From contig CP102404.1 of the NCBI GenBank assembly GCA_024628785.1, positions 434,001 through 498,000 on the forward strand: a stretch of 64,000 bases of DNA, read 5' to 3'. The notes under the pieces are model-generated. The model was given only the letters and a program-made list of their open reading frames with translations, did not search any database and was not told the origin of the DNA. The stretch comes from Fusobacteria bacterium ZRK30 (GTDB taxonomy: Bacteria > Fusobacteriota > Fusobacteriia > Fusobacteriales > Fusobacteriaceae). Position numbers and translations under genes: made by a program. Shown in pieces: positions 43,866-52,586 of this stretch; the first letter of the stretch is position 1, and every line of letters begins with the position of its first letter.

Positions 43866-43874
43866 TGCTATAAT
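43866..43874 (+). promoter_or_regulatory. extended -10 promoter of the membrane protein/LytTR operon
   Basis: TGCTATAAT lies 33 bases before the start codon at 43907, the same nonamer as in two other promoters of this window. Confidence 0.6.
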
Positions 43875-43906
43875 AAAATAAATTATAAAGATTTATTGGA
43901 GGAAAT

Positions 43907-45604
43907 ATGAAATTAAAAAAAATGTGGGGTCTTCTTTTTATTCCCCTAGTATATATATTATTTTTATATCACCCAGCTGCTACGGGAAATTATCTGAAAT
44001 TACAGGTTGGTTTGGAGAAAGTCCCGGAGATCTATAATCTGATCGATGTGGACATCTATGATCAGAACAATAAGTTGGTAGATGTTCCCATGGTAGATTT
44101 TTTAGATGATATCTATGTTTTTGATTTAGAGAAGGGAAAATATACCATTAAGATGGAATATGAAGATCAGAAACAAATTGTTGAATTTAACCGGACTGAG
44201 GGATATCAAAAACTTTCAAAGGTATTTTTTGAGTCTTCCAATTTTGATAAAAAACAATCTATATTTTTATATGCTATGTTATTTATATCCACGATATTTA
44301 TATTTTTTACATCAACCCTTATTAATAAGGAAAAAAATAGATTTCTCAGAGCTGCCACTCTGTCGCTGCTGATAATAATATCCCTCAGGATAATAATATT
44401 CGGGTTAAAATATTATGATCTTGAAATATGGAAACTTACATATAAATTGTCGTTATTATTTGAAGTGTTCTTAGGTTTTTCAATGCTTAAATGGGCTGTC
44501 AATGAGATAAAAATTCCATTTCAAAAATTTATAGGAAAGCTTATAAATATTTTCTTTGTTCTCCAGGTAAGCTTTTTAGTATCCCTTATTTTTTTGGATT
44601 TTGGAAAAGTTTTTGATCTCCTGCTGCACATAAAAAATACAAATATATTTATGTTGTTTTTTATACTTCTTGTTTCCAGCAGGGAATTTTTATTTCCGAT
44701 GATATCTACTATAATATTTATTGCTACTATGCCGTTTCCATTAAAGGAATTTCGTAAATTTAAATTATTCAATGAAGGAAGTTTTTCCTTTGTGGCTTTT
44801 CTTACCACAATATTTACATGGTATTATACCTTCCATGAATTTGAAAATGGAAGGATCGATAGTGTTGTTGAGATCTATATATTCCTATCGGTATTTATTT
44901 TGGTATTGTTTAAGGCATATGTATTTTCGGATTCCAGGGAATATGGTCTGTTGAGATCTACTTTTTGGTGGATGGGCCGTGTAAACTATATTATTTTCTT
45001 AGCCTATCTATATCTTATCTATACAAGGGATCTTAAATTAACCCTTATGCTCCTTATTATTTTATTGGGAACAGATTTTCTTTATGTAAATATTAAAAAT
45101 GCTGTAGAATCACAGCATTTTTCTTTGAATCATATCTTATTTAAGGAATCTGAGATCTCGAATATATCACAGTTAACATTTTTGGTAGAAAATGAAATCT
45201 CAAAAATCATTTGTGTAAAAAATATCCATCTTAAAGTTGATTTTGATGGACTTGATCACTATGAAAATACTAAAGAGAGGGTGTTTTTTTATGGAACTGC
45301 TCAGGAGAAAAAAATTGTAGTCCTTGAAATATCACCATACTACAGATTGAAAATATTTGAGAGGAAAGCAATAGAGGATCTTATGAATGAACTTCCCGGA
45401 ATAGCTCTTAGAATTTATTACCGGGAGATGGATTTAAAAAATTATTCTTTGGATAATTTTGCCATAGGAACCAGGTTGATAGAGATAAAAGATCTTCTTA
45501 TATTGAATAACTCTACCTCCGATGAGGGTACAAAAAAAACAATTCAAGAGAGCCTTTTAGAGGAATTAGATTCCCTTATAAAGGAGGTGGATGCCCATGA
45601 TTAA
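43907..45604 (+). CDS. multi-helix membrane sensor-like protein linked to a LytTR regulator
   Basis: The 565-residue protein has an N-terminal helix (8-23), an extracytoplasmic domain to about residue 125, about eight transmembrane helices (about 127-400) and a C-terminal cytoplasmic part of about 165 residues with GAF-like alternation. The layout recalls 7TMR-DISM receptors, but no histidine kinase H-box, N-box or other output motif is present. The gene overlaps the LytTR regulator by eight bases, so the two probably form a signalling pair, as in membrane-protein/LytTR systems where the membrane protein holds the regulator inactive. ATG follows TGGAGGAAAT. Confidence 0.7.
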   Translation: MKLKKMWGLLFIPLVYILFLYHPAATGNYLKLQVGLEKVPEIYNLIDVDIYDQNNKLVDVPMVDFLDDIYVFDLEKGKYTIKMEYEDQKQIVEFNRTEGYQKLSKVFFESSNFDKKQSIFLYAMLFISTIFIFFTSTLINKEKNRFLRAATLSLLIIISLRIIIFGLKYYDLEIWKLTYKLSLLFEVFLGFSMLKWAVNEIKIPFQKFIGKLINIFFVLQVSFLVSLIFLDFGKVFDLLLHIKNTNIFMLFFILLVSSREFLFPMISTIIFIATMPFPLKEFRKFKLFNEGSFSFVAFLTTIFTWYYTFHEFENGRIDSVVEIYIFLSVFILVLFKAYVFSDSREYGLLRSTFWWMGRVNYIIFLAYLYLIYTRDLKLTLMLLIILLGTDFLYVNIKNAVESQHFSLNHILFKESEISNISQLTFLVENEISKIICVKNIHLKVDFDGLDHYENTKERVFFYGTAQEKKIVVLEISPYYRLKIFERKAIEDLMNELPGIALRIYYREMDLKNYSLDNFAIGTRLIEIKDLLILNNSTSDEGTKKTIQESLLEELDSLIKEVDAHD

Positions 45605-46256
45605 AATTGGTCTTTGGGTGAGTAACTCTACTTCCCTTCTTATATGCAACAATATAAAAAGAGAATTTTTAAATGTTAAAACCTCTCCCGAATTAATAAA
45701 GGAAACTTCCCTCTTGATCCTGGATGAAACTTTTTCTGAAGAAGGTGGATTAGAATATTTGAACTCTATAAATAAGGCTGTGGTTTTAATGGGAAATTCC
45801 ACTACTTCCACAGCCAGGATGCTCTTAAAAAATAAATCTCTTTTCGATATGATCTCAAAAAGAGATTTTATTGTACTGGAAAAGATTATAGAAGATTTTT
45901 TTAAAGAAAGTATAGAGTATTTGAAAATAGAAAACTCCACCTCTCTTTCTCTCATAAAAAAAGAGGATATAGCCTATATATCATATGACAGGCTTCTGAG
46001 AAGATCTATTATTACCCTTTCGAATAAGGAAGAATATTTTTCAAAGATCTCTCTGGGAGAATTAGAAAATATCCTCAGTCTTAATTTTATTCGTGTGGAG
46101 AGAGGGTATATTATCAATAAAAGTAAAATTAAATCATTGGATTTTAAAGAAGAATTACTTATTTTCTATGAGAATATGACTCTGCCCCTGGGAAAGAGGA
46201 CTCTAAAAAAAATGGAAAGTTTAGTTTTTAGTGAAAAATTATCTTTAAATATCTAA
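45597..46256 (+). CDS. LytTR DNA-binding regulator with shortened receiver-like domain
   Basis: AAGGAGG at 45581-45587 is nine bases from ATG 45597 and only three from ATG 45591, so the start is placed at 45597 (219 aa). The C-terminal half is a LytTR domain (KKEDIAYISYDRLLRRSIIT, RVERGYIINKSKIKSLDF, LPLGKRTLKKM). The N-terminal 110 residues look like a compact receiver: LLILDETFSEEGGLEYL resembles the phospho-acceptor strand and loop, and DMISKRDF the conserved lysine strand. It is translationally coupled to the membrane protein upstream and ends at a terminator. Confidence 0.85.
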   Translation: MIKIGLWVSNSTSLLICNNIKREFLNVKTSPELIKETSLLILDETFSEEGGLEYLNSINKAVVLMGNSTTSTARMLLKNKSLFDMISKRDFIVLEKIIEDFFKESIEYLKIENSTSLSLIKKEDIAYISYDRLLRRSIITLSNKEEYFSKISLGELENILSLNFIRVERGYIINKSKIKSLDFKEELLIFYENMTLPLGKRTLKKMESLVFSEKLSLNI

Positions 46257-46263
46257 CCTGTAA

Positions 46264-46293
46264 GGGCTTGAGTCACTGACTCAAGTCTTTTTT
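46264..46293 (+). terminator. intrinsic terminator after the LytTR gene
   Basis: CTTGAGTCA (46267-46275) pairs with TGACTCAAG (46277-46285), followed by TCTTTTTT. Confidence 0.9.
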
Positions 46294-46365
46294 ATTATCT
46301 AGGAAATTATAAAATAATTCAATACATTAGACCTTGTAAACACTATGATTGGTGCCCGTCTGGAT

Positions 46366-46380
46366 GCAACGTCACGTTGC
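46366..46380. repeat. GCAACGTCACGTTGC palindrome, copy 1
   Basis: A perfect 7-bp inverted repeat around a central C, followed by TTTTTT on the plus strand, 136 bases before the VirK/YbjX gene. One of four near-identical copies between 46 and 54 kb. It could be an intrinsic terminator (six-bp stem, three-base loop, U-run) or an operator. A further inverted repeat, GTGTAT-GATTTA-ATACAC, lies at 46412-46429. Confidence 0.85.
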
Positions 46381-46515
46381 TTTTTTATTCCCTCATAAAA
46401 TTGATCTTTTCGTGTATGATTTAATACACTTTGTGAAGCACTTAATAATATTTTAGAATAATTTGTTATGATACTCAAGTATCAATAAATTTTAAAATTA
46501 TTAAGGAGATCAACA

Positions 46516-47448
46516 ATGAAAAACATATATTTTTATTCTAAATTAATTAAACAGGGAAGTAAAAAAGGACAGTTAAATACACAAAAAAAGAAAGTAAGAT
46601 TCACCCTGAGGACTCTTATTTATTATCCATGGGTAAATGATCTGACAAATTTTATTCTGAAACACGACTATCTTTCTTCTGCGGTCTTTCAATATCCTAT
46701 TTTAGTAAGTAAGATGCACAGGCCTTACCTGTCCAGCTCATTTAAAATAAGTGAAAAGTTAGATGCAATAAAAGACAGTTATGAATTTATAGATATTAAT
46801 TTTTCTGAAGAGATGAGGAGATCACTCTATACAGAGGGGAAGATTGTTCTAGGAGAGATCTGTGGTAACAACTCAGAGATATTTTATATCAATCTTGCCC
46901 TCTACCCCCACTACGATAAGGAGGGAGAATTTAATCTGATCCTGACCAATTCAGACAACATAACCCTTTCTACCCTTACTTTCAGTCTACAGAGAAAAAA
47001 TGGTGAATTCAGGGTATTCATAGGTGGACTCCAGGGGGCTCCAAGAGATGTGGAGCACAGTATAATAAAGGCTGCTACAAAAAATTTATATGGGATTTTT
47101 CCTAAGAAAATTCTTATGGAGTCACTTTATTTTTTTGAAAAATCATTGGAAATGAAGATAGATAAGATATGTGTAGGAAATAACCAGCATGTCTATACTG
47201 CTAAGAGGTATAAGAAAAAGAGGACTATCCATTCCAGTTATGATAGTTTTTGGGAGTCTTTGAATGGAGAAAAAACAAAGATGGGTCTTTGGATCTTACC
47301 GGAAAAATTAGAAAAAAAAGATATACTTACTGTCCCAAGTAAAAAGAGAGGTCAGTATAGGAAAAAATATGGTCTATTGGATGAATTAGAAGGTTCAATT
47401 TTGGATACTTTTAATAAAAAGAAGGGAGATACCGCTGTTTTTATATAG
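46516..47448 (+). CDS. VirK/YbjX (DUF535) family protein
   Basis: The 310-residue protein shows the DUF535 pattern: MHRPYLSSSFKISEKLDAI near residue 75, then beta strands with FSLQRKNGEFRVFIGGLQG, AATKNLYGIFPKKILMESL and a C-terminal YDSFWESLNGE. In enterobacteria VirK and YbjX affect virulence and resistance to cationic peptides or membrane stress; the molecular activity is unknown. No signal peptide is present. ATG at 46516 follows AAGGAGATCAACA. Copy 1 of the GCAACGTCACGTTGC palindrome lies in its leader. Confidence 0.88.
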   Translation: MKNIYFYSKLIKQGSKKGQLNTQKKKVRFTLRTLIYYPWVNDLTNFILKHDYLSSAVFQYPILVSKMHRPYLSSSFKISEKLDAIKDSYEFIDINFSEEMRRSLYTEGKIVLGEICGNNSEIFYINLALYPHYDKEGEFNLILTNSDNITLSTLTFSLQRKNGEFRVFIGGLQGAPRDVEHSIIKAATKNLYGIFPKKILMESLYFFEKSLEMKIDKICVGNNQHVYTAKRYKKKRTIHSSYDSFWESLNGEKTKMGLWILPEKLEKKDILTVPSKKRGQYRKKYGLLDELEGSILDTFNKKKGDTAVFI

Positions 47449-47457
47449 GTGATTTAA

Positions 47458-47495
47458 ATAATGGGTATAAGCAGCTTATACCCATTATTATTTTT
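47458..47495. terminator. bidirectional terminator between VirK/YbjX and moaC
   Basis: AATGGGTATAAG and CTTATACCCATT form a perfect 12-bp stem with a three-base loop and T-rich flank, serving the convergent genes. Confidence 0.92.
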
Positions 47496-47508
47496 ATATT
47501 AGAAAAGA

Positions 47509-47985
47509 TTAGATCTTAGAATTAATAAATTTACCACTTTTTCCACCTGTTTTTTCCTTTAGATATATCCTTCCTATGATCATCTCCTTATCGATGGCTT
47601 TACACATATCATAAATAGTTAATAATGCAGTGCTTACCATTTGGAGAGCTTCCATCTCTACCCCGGTTTGTCCTGTAGTTTTAACAGTTCCTGTAGCGTA
47701 GATAATCAAGTTTTCCTGGTCTATTTCAAAATCTATGTCGGCTCCTGTAAGAAGCAGAGGGTGACACATAGGGATAAGTTCATGAGTTTTTTTGGAAGCC
47801 ATGATAGCAGCAACTCTGGCTACTCCTAAAACATCTCCTTTTTTAACTCCTCCATTTACAATAAGGTTCATAGTTTCAGAATTGACCTCTATACTTCCGC
47901 AGGCTGTGGCCTTTCTGCTGGTATCCTCTTTTTTGCTTACATCTACCATGATAGCTTTTCCATCTTTAAAATGACTAAATCCCAT
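47509..47985 (-). CDS. moaC: cyclic pyranopterin monophosphate synthase
   Basis: MoaC makes cyclic pyranopterin monophosphate from the MoaA product, in molybdenum cofactor synthesis. The 158-residue protein has [32 protein letters not shown] and the catalytic [23 protein letters not shown] region, with length normal for the family. No moaA, moeA or mogA is in the window, so it is isolated. ATG at 47985 follows GGAGAAAAAT. It is divergent from lrgA across a 268-base gap that holds palindrome copy 2. Confidence 0.95.
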   Translation of the reverse strand: MGFSHFKDGKAIMVDVSKKEDTSRKATACGSIEVNSETMNLIVNGGVKKGDVLGVARVAAIMASKKTHELIPMCHPLLLTGADIDFEIDQENLIIYATGTVKTTGQTGVEMEALQMVSTALLTIYDMCKAIDKEMIIGRIYLKEKTGGKSGKFINSKI

Positions 47986-48204
47986 ATTTTTCTCCTATTA
48001 TATATATTTTTTTACTCTTAATATTAACATTTTTTGAAAAATAAATAAATCTAAAAAACTTTTCTGCTGTCAATCTATACAAACTATCCATTTTTTTAAA
48101 TATAATTTTCCCAACTTTATGTTTCACCTATTTCAGTTTCTAATTATAGAAGCGGACAAGGCTAAGTTCTAGGCGACTATTCTTAAATTTATAGCTAATT
48201 GGAT

Positions 48205-48219
48205 GCAACGTCACGTTGC
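48205..48219. repeat. GCAACGTCACGTTGC palindrome, copy 2, at the lrgAB promoter
   Basis: Identical to copy 1. It ends eight bases before the -10 hexamer of an extended -10 promoter (TGGTATAAT, 48225-48233), so it covers the -35 position of the lrgA promoter. Here the site looks more like an operator than a terminator. Confidence 0.85.
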
Positions 48220-48224
48220 TTTTA

Positions 48225-48233
48225 TGGTATAAT
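48225..48233 (+). promoter_or_regulatory. extended -10 promoter of lrgAB
   Basis: TGGTATAAT lies 21 bases before the lrgA start codon, leaving a very short 5' leader with AGGTGATAG as ribosome site. The preceding palindrome occupies the -35 region. Confidence 0.65.
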
Positions 48234-48253
48234 ACTTCCCGAGGTGATAGATC

Positions 48254-48598
48254 ATGATTAAACAATATGCCATTATATTTATGGTAACTTACTTAGGAGA
48301 GATGATCAGTAAATCCATCAACTTCCCTTTTCCAGGGCCGGTCATTGGGATGCTGATACTTTTTATTTTGCTGGAAAGAAAATTAATTGATGTAGATTTT
48401 GTAGAGAAGGGAGCTAATAATATCCTGCTCAACCTGGCTATATTTTTTATTCCGCCGGGAGTAGGACTTATCTCCGCTTTAGACCTGCTCAGTGGAAATG
48501 TATTAAAAATAGTAGTAACTATGATATTAACTACCATAATTACCATGATGACTACAGGTCTTACAGTTCAATATCTGATAAATAGGAGGGGAAAATGA
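48254..48598 (+). CDS. lrgA: LrgA/CidA-family holin-like membrane protein
   Basis: The 114-residue protein has four membrane helices and the family signature FPGPVIGMLILFILL, then FFIPPGVGLISALDLL. CidA and LrgA act in control of murein hydrolase export and, in several bacteria, in pyruvate uptake with LrgB. The stop of lrgA overlaps the ATG of lrgB (ATGA), so the pair is coupled. A LytTR regulator, the class that controls lrgAB in Staphylococcus and Streptococcus, is encoded 2 kb upstream in this window, though a link is only suggestive. Confidence 0.92.
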   Translation: MIKQYAIIFMVTYLGEMISKSINFPFPGPVIGMLILFILLERKLIDVDFVEKGANNILLNLAIFFIPPGVGLISALDLLSGNVLKIVVTMILTTIITMMTTGLTVQYLINRRGK

Positions 48599-49287
48599 TA
48601 GAACTATTAAACAGTCCTTTATTTGGAATCTGTCTGACAATTGCCGCTTATATAATAGGGTTGGAAATCTATAAGAAGTTTAAACTACCTATTCTGAATC
48701 CTATATTAATAGCACTTATAATTATAATCCCTATATTGTTATATTTTAAAATACCATTGGAAACCTATAAAAAAGGGGGGGATCTGATCTCTTTCTTCTT
48801 AGGGCCTGCCACAGTAGTTTTAGCGGTACCCCTGTATAAAAAAATAGATCTGTTGAAACAGCATTTCATACCGATATTAGGAGGTGTTGTTGTAGGAGTT
48901 TTGACATCTATACTGTCCTGCACCCTTATAGGAAAGGTATTGGGGATGGATCTGAGTCTTATAAAATCTTCCCTGTCAAAATCACTGACAACTCCTATAG
49001 CCATAGAGTTATCTAAACAGGTAGAAGGAATTGTTCCTATTACCATAGTAATGGTTATGATAACAGGGATAACAGGGGCTGTTTTGGCACCATTTATATG
49101 TAAAATTTTTAAGATAGAAAATAAAATTGCCAAAGGAATAGCCATTGGTACTGCCAGTCATGCTGTAGGGACTTCGAGAGCTATTGAGATGGGAGAAACT
49201 GAAGGAGCTATGAGTGGATTAGCCATTGGAGTAGCCGGAGTTTTAACAGTTTTCATCTTACCATTGTTATACATAGTATTATTTTAA
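48595..49287 (+). CDS. lrgB: LrgB/CidB-family membrane protein
   Basis: The 230-residue protein has about seven membrane helices and the LrgB blocks LKSSLSKSLTTPIAIELSKQ-like (KSLTTPIAIELSKQVEG), GITGAVLAPFICK and IAIGTASHAVGTSRAIEMGE. It works with LrgA, perhaps as a pyruvate or glycolate transporter or in lysis control. Start ATG at 48595 overlaps lrgA; ribosome site AGGAGGGGAAA lies in the end of lrgA. A terminator follows. Confidence 0.93.
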   Translation: MIELLNSPLFGICLTIAAYIIGLEIYKKFKLPILNPILIALIIIIPILLYFKIPLETYKKGGDLISFFLGPATVVLAVPLYKKIDLLKQHFIPILGGVVVGVLTSILSCTLIGKVLGMDLSLIKSSLSKSLTTPIAIELSKQVEGIVPITIVMVMITGITGAVLAPFICKIFKIENKIAKGIAIGTASHAVGTSRAIEMGETEGAMSGLAIGVAGVLTVFILPLLYIVLF

Positions 49288-49321
49288 AAAGGATAAATTA
49301 TAAAAATCTAATTTACTAAAT

Positions 49322-49355
49322 AAAAAAAGATTCCCATAAGGGAATCTTTTTTTTA
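49322..49355. terminator. bidirectional terminator between lrgB and the Na/Pi gene
   Basis: AGATTCCC (49329-49336) pairs with GGGAATCT (49340-49347), flanked by A7 and T8. Confidence 0.9.
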
Positions 49356-49359
49356 GACC

Positions 49360-50988
49360 TTATATATTTAATATCTCAACTACTGTCAGAGAGTGATCGC
49401 TCAATCTTTTATAGTGATTTAATACATCCATATATCCTGTTACTAATATTGGTGACTTAGTTGTTTCAGCCATTCTATCCAGATGATTTCTTCTGATTTC
49501 TTTATATAGGTTAGAAATATTGGCAGACCTTTTAGTAGCTTCTCCTAAGATCTTATAGTTTTCTTCCTTATAAGAGCTGTCTACATAGTCAAAGAAATCT
49601 ACAGTCATAGTATGAATTTTTTCCAATTCCTCTAAGTTTTTCTTACTTAACTTTTGATCGTTATCAAATAATCTCTTATGGATAAATGCAATTCTTTTCA
49701 GATAATCTGTAACAGATTCATACTGGTCTGAAATAGCTATATTTTTTCTGGCTTTCTTTATGATCGGTGCTTCTAAATCTAAAGTAAGAACTTTAGAGTT
49801 TATAGAGGCGATCTCGTCCTGTACCAAATCCATCCTGTCTTCTAAATCCAATACATTTTGGAATTCTTTGGAATCCGCAGATAAATTATCTTTAAATGTT
49901 TTCTTTAGATCAGCAAAAGATGAAATGATTTCTGTTCCCATTTTATTTATTTCTAATTTTGTCTGTTCCACTACAATATCGGGAGTTTCAAGCATTCTCT
50001 CGTCTAAGTGAGTAAGTTTTTTAACGACCTCTTCCTTTTCAACTATCATTTTTTCTAACATCTTAGCTATATAACCTATAAATGGTAAGAATAAAAGTAC
50101 ATTGGTTACGTTAAACATCGTATGAGCAGTGGCAATATATTTTGTAATATTTGCTACAGGATCAACAAAGTTAGATAAAAACTGAAGGTAGAAAGGGAAT
50201 ATAGAGACTACCCATATTACACCTATAACATTTATAACTGTATGAGCTATTGCTGCTCTCTTTGCATTGGCACGGGCTCCTAAAGCAGCTAACATAGCAG
50301 TGATTGTCGTACCTACATTTTCTCCTAAGACTAGAGCAACTGCTGTTTCAGAGTTTATCATTCCCTGGCTGGCTAAAACTATTGTTATACCTAAAGTAGC
50401 TGAAGATGACTGCACTATGGCTGTAAGTAAGGCTCCTACAAGGGCAGCTGCTATTACTCCGCCAAAACCGCTGGTAGCATCAAAACTATGGAATAGTTCT
50501 ATGAAGAAAGGCATTGTTCTAAGGGGTTTAAATCCTTCACTCATAAGCTGTAATCCAAAGAAGATCATTCCTAATCCCATAAATGTTAAAACTTTAGTTT
50601 TTACTTTTTCATTTTTAGCAAATAAGTAGAAAATAGCAGCTATTCCTGCCATTGGTAAACCATATTTCCCGATTTTTAATACCAGAATCCAACCAGTAAC
50701 AGTGGTACCGATATTGGCTCCTAATATTACACCTAATGCCTGTTTCAAACTCATAAGTGAGGCATTAACAAATCCAATAGTCATAACGGTACTTACAGAA
50801 GATGACTGAACCATGGCTGTAACTACCACACCGACTATACAAGCTATAACCCTGTTTTTAGTCAGCAGCCCAATGATACTTTTGATCTTAGCTCCGGCAA
50901 TTTTTTGCATTCCACCAGACATATGGTGCATACCATATAGAAAGATTCCTAGTCCTCCTATAACTTTAAAAAATATATCTAATCCCAT
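49360..50988 (-). CDS. Na+/phosphate cotransporter with PhoU-like C-terminus
   Basis: The frame opens at 51033, but ATG at 50988 follows TAAGGAGGAGTAAA, giving MGLDIFFKVIGGLGIFLYGM (542 aa). The membrane part has two inverted NaPi repeats with the hallmark QSSS (AMVQSSSVSTVMTIG and AIVQSSSATLGIT) and GANIGTTVTGWIL and GENVGTTITAML. From about residue 335 a helical PhoU-like domain follows, usual for bacterial NptA/YjbB proteins, where it may regulate flux. It moves phosphate with sodium. No Pho box is seen in its upstream region. Confidence 0.93.
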   Translation of the reverse strand: MGLDIFFKVIGGLGIFLYGMHHMSGGMQKIAGAKIKSIIGLLTKNRVIACIVGVVVTAMVQSSSVSTVMTIGFVNASLMSLKQALGVILGANIGTTVTGWILVLKIGKYGLPMAGIAAIFYLFAKNEKVKTKVLTFMGLGMIFFGLQLMSEGFKPLRTMPFFIELFHSFDATSGFGGVIAAALVGALLTAIVQSSSATLGITIVLASQGMINSETAVALVLGENVGTTITAMLAALGARANAKRAAIAHTVINVIGVIWVVSIFPFYLQFLSNFVDPVANITKYIATAHTMFNVTNVLLFLPFIGYIAKMLEKMIVEKEEVVKKLTHLDERMLETPDIVVEQTKLEINKMGTEIISSFADLKKTFKDNLSADSKEFQNVLDLEDRMDLVQDEIASINSKVLTLDLEAPIIKKARKNIAISDQYESVTDYLKRIAFIHKRLFDNDQKLSKKNLEELEKIHTMTVDFFDYVDSSYKEENYKILGEATKRSANISNLYKEIRRNHLDRMAETTKSPILVTGYMDVLNHYKRLSDHSLTVVEILNI

Positions 50989-51352
50989 TTTACTCCTCCT
51001 TAAGTTCACCATTCTATCATCAATAATTGACATATCTACAGTCTTTTTACAAAGAACAAATTTATATTTTCAATATCTTTTACTGTATAGCTGGTATTTT
51101 TCCTTGATTATTTTCTATTAATATACAACTATTATAAACCAAGGGTGTAAAATCAATGTTTATTTAATGTAAAAATAGTGTAAAGAAATTTGGCTTTATA
51201 CTTTTAATATACCTATAGAGCATAAGATGAGAAAAAAATTAAATAAAGGTCCGGTGTTTACAAGACCTCAATTAGGCTGTAAAGAGTTTTAGAATATTTT
51301 TTATTATGAATATAAATGAAAATATGATAATATATAGTACAAAACTGAACAA

Positions 51353-51396
51353 AGACAGTTCACTGGTACCATCCTGTCTATAAATAAAACTAGGAC
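51353..51396 (+). promoter_or_regulatory. preQ1-I riboswitch
   Basis: GACAG (51354-51358) and CTGTC (51374-51378) form P1. The loop GTTCACTGGTACC and the A-rich tail TATAAATAAAACTAGG match the preQ1-I pattern of the Bacillus queC leader (loop GUUCUAGCUACAC, tail AUAAAAAACUAAGG). CTAG of the tail can pair with CTGG of the loop to close the H-type pseudoknot. The genes that follow include queD, queE and queC, so control by preQ1 is expected. A hairpin (CTGGA/TCCAG at about 51403-51418) and a terminator come next. Confidence 0.85.
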
Positions 51397-51437
51397 ACAA
51401 TTCTGGAGAAATTCCAGGGTTCTATTTTGATTTTATT

Positions 51438-51471
51438 GGAGGATACTGTGTGTATCCTCTTTTTTATTATC
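51438..51471 (+). terminator. terminator in the preQ1 leader
   Basis: GAGGATAC and GTATCCTC form an 8-bp stem with a three- or four-base loop, followed by TTTTTT. It lies about 45 bases after the aptamer and about 90 before the first gene. Preceding sequences (51034-51352) are AT-rich with an unassigned hairpin-prone stretch near 51250. I see no gene there. Confidence 0.8.
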
Positions 51472-51516
51472 TGGAAAATTAAAGTTTATGAAAACTTTAA
51501 TTATGATTAATTGGAC

Positions 51517-51531
51517 GCAGCGTCACGTTGC
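51517..51531. repeat. GCAGCGTCACGTTGC palindrome, copy 3
   Basis: Same element as copies 1 and 2 with one change (A to G), again preceded by TTGGA and followed by TTTTTTATT. It lies 33 bases before the first gene of the queuosine operon, downstream of the riboswitch terminator, so transcripts must pass it. As RNA it would form a six-bp stem with U-run. Confidence 0.8.
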
Positions 51532-51563
51532 TTTTTTATTGCTTAAATTATGAAAGGAAAAAA

Positions 51564-52586
51564 ATGAAGAAAATAGGTTTAACGACTACAGTACCCATAG
51601 AGATACTTTTAACAGCGGGGTATACTCCCATAGATTTAAATAATATTTTTGTTGTTTCCAAAGACTATGGGAAATATATAGAGAGAGCAGAACGTGACGG
51701 ATTCCCTAAAAGTATGTGTGCCTGGATCAAGGGGATATACGGAGCCTGCATTGAAAATGGAATTCAGGAAGTTTTAGGTGTAACAGAGGGAGATTGCTCC
51801 AACACTAAAACACTTTTAGAAATATTTAAAAAGAATAATATAAAAATACATTCTTTCGGTTATCCCCATTCCCACTCTTTAGATGATATAAAAAACGAAT
51901 TAAATAAACTTATGAACTATATGGGTGTATCCTATGAAGAGGTGGAATCCCAGAGAAATAGATTAAACCTAATAAGGGAGAAAGCTAAATATATAGATGA
52001 ACTGACTCTGGAAGGAAAGGCAACAGGTTTTGAAAATCATATACTTCAGCTGTGTTTCAGTGATTTTGACGGAGATGTGGATAGATACAGTAATTTTTTA
52101 GATGAAAAGATAGAAGAAATGAAGAAAAGACCTATAGATAAAAAAGGATTAAAGCTGGGATATCTGGGAATACCTCCTATGCAGGGAGATCTTCATGATT
52201 ATGTTGAGAGCCTAGACGGAAGGTTTATATACAATGAAGTCCAGAGGGAGTTTGCTTTTCCTAGAGCCATGGAATCCAAAGATATATATGAACAGTATTA
52301 TAACTATACATATACATATGATATTGATTTCAGGTTAGAAGATATAAAAAAGCAGATAAAAGAAAGAAAATTAGACGCAGTTATCCATTATACCCAGGCA
52401 TTTTGTCATCGTGCAGTTGAAGATATAATTTTAAAGCAGGAGTTGGATATCCCGATATTAACTATCGAAGGGGATAAATCCAATGTTTTAGATGCCAGGA
52501 CTAAATTAAGGATAGAAGCTTTTTTAGATATGTTAAAAGACAAAAAACAACGTGACCTTGCAAGATCGGAGAAAATTAATGAATAA
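51564..52586 (+). CDS. 2-hydroxyacyl-CoA dehydratase D-component-like iron-sulfur protein
   Basis: The frame opens at 51528, but ATG at 51564 follows GAAAGGAAAAAA (340 aa). The protein belongs to the HgdB/BcrC fold that binds [4Fe-4S] or double-cubane clusters and performs ATP-driven low-potential reductions. Cysteines suited to cluster binding are in PKSMCAWIKG, YGACIENG, EGDCSNTK and QAFCHRAVED. It lacks the usual CoA dehydratase partner subunit; only one such gene is present, as in double-cubane cluster proteins. Its place under a preQ1 riboswitch with queD, queE and queC suggests a reductive step on a 7-deazaguanine. The 3' end contains a degenerate palindrome copy. Confidence 0.85.
   Translation: MKKIGLTTTVPIEILLTAGYTPIDLNNIFVVSKDYGKYIERAERDGFPKSMCAWIKGIYGACIENGIQEVLGVTEGDCSNTKTLLEIFKKNNIKIHSFGYPHSHSLDDIKNELNKLMNYMGVSYEEVESQRNRLNLIREKAKYIDELTLEGKATGFENHILQLCFSDFDGDVDRYSNFLDEKIEEMKKRPIDKKGLKLGYLGIPPMQGDLHDYVESLDGRFIYNEVQREFAFPRAMESKDIYEQYYNYTYTYDIDFRLEDIKKQIKERKLDAVIHYTQAFCHRAVEDIILKQELDIPILTIEGDKSNVLDARTKLRIEAFLDMLKDKKQRDLARSEKINE

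Noticed and set aside
46516-47448. VirK/YbjX gene considered as a missing QueF because it is near the queuosine genes
   Set aside because: The sequence shows DUF535 blocks and none of the QueF motifs such as the E(S/L)K(S/A)xK(L/Y) sequence or the catalytic Cys context.
50267-50629. 120-codon plus-strand frame inside the Na/Pi transporter gene
   Set aside because: A shadow of a conserved transporter frame, without a ribosome site.
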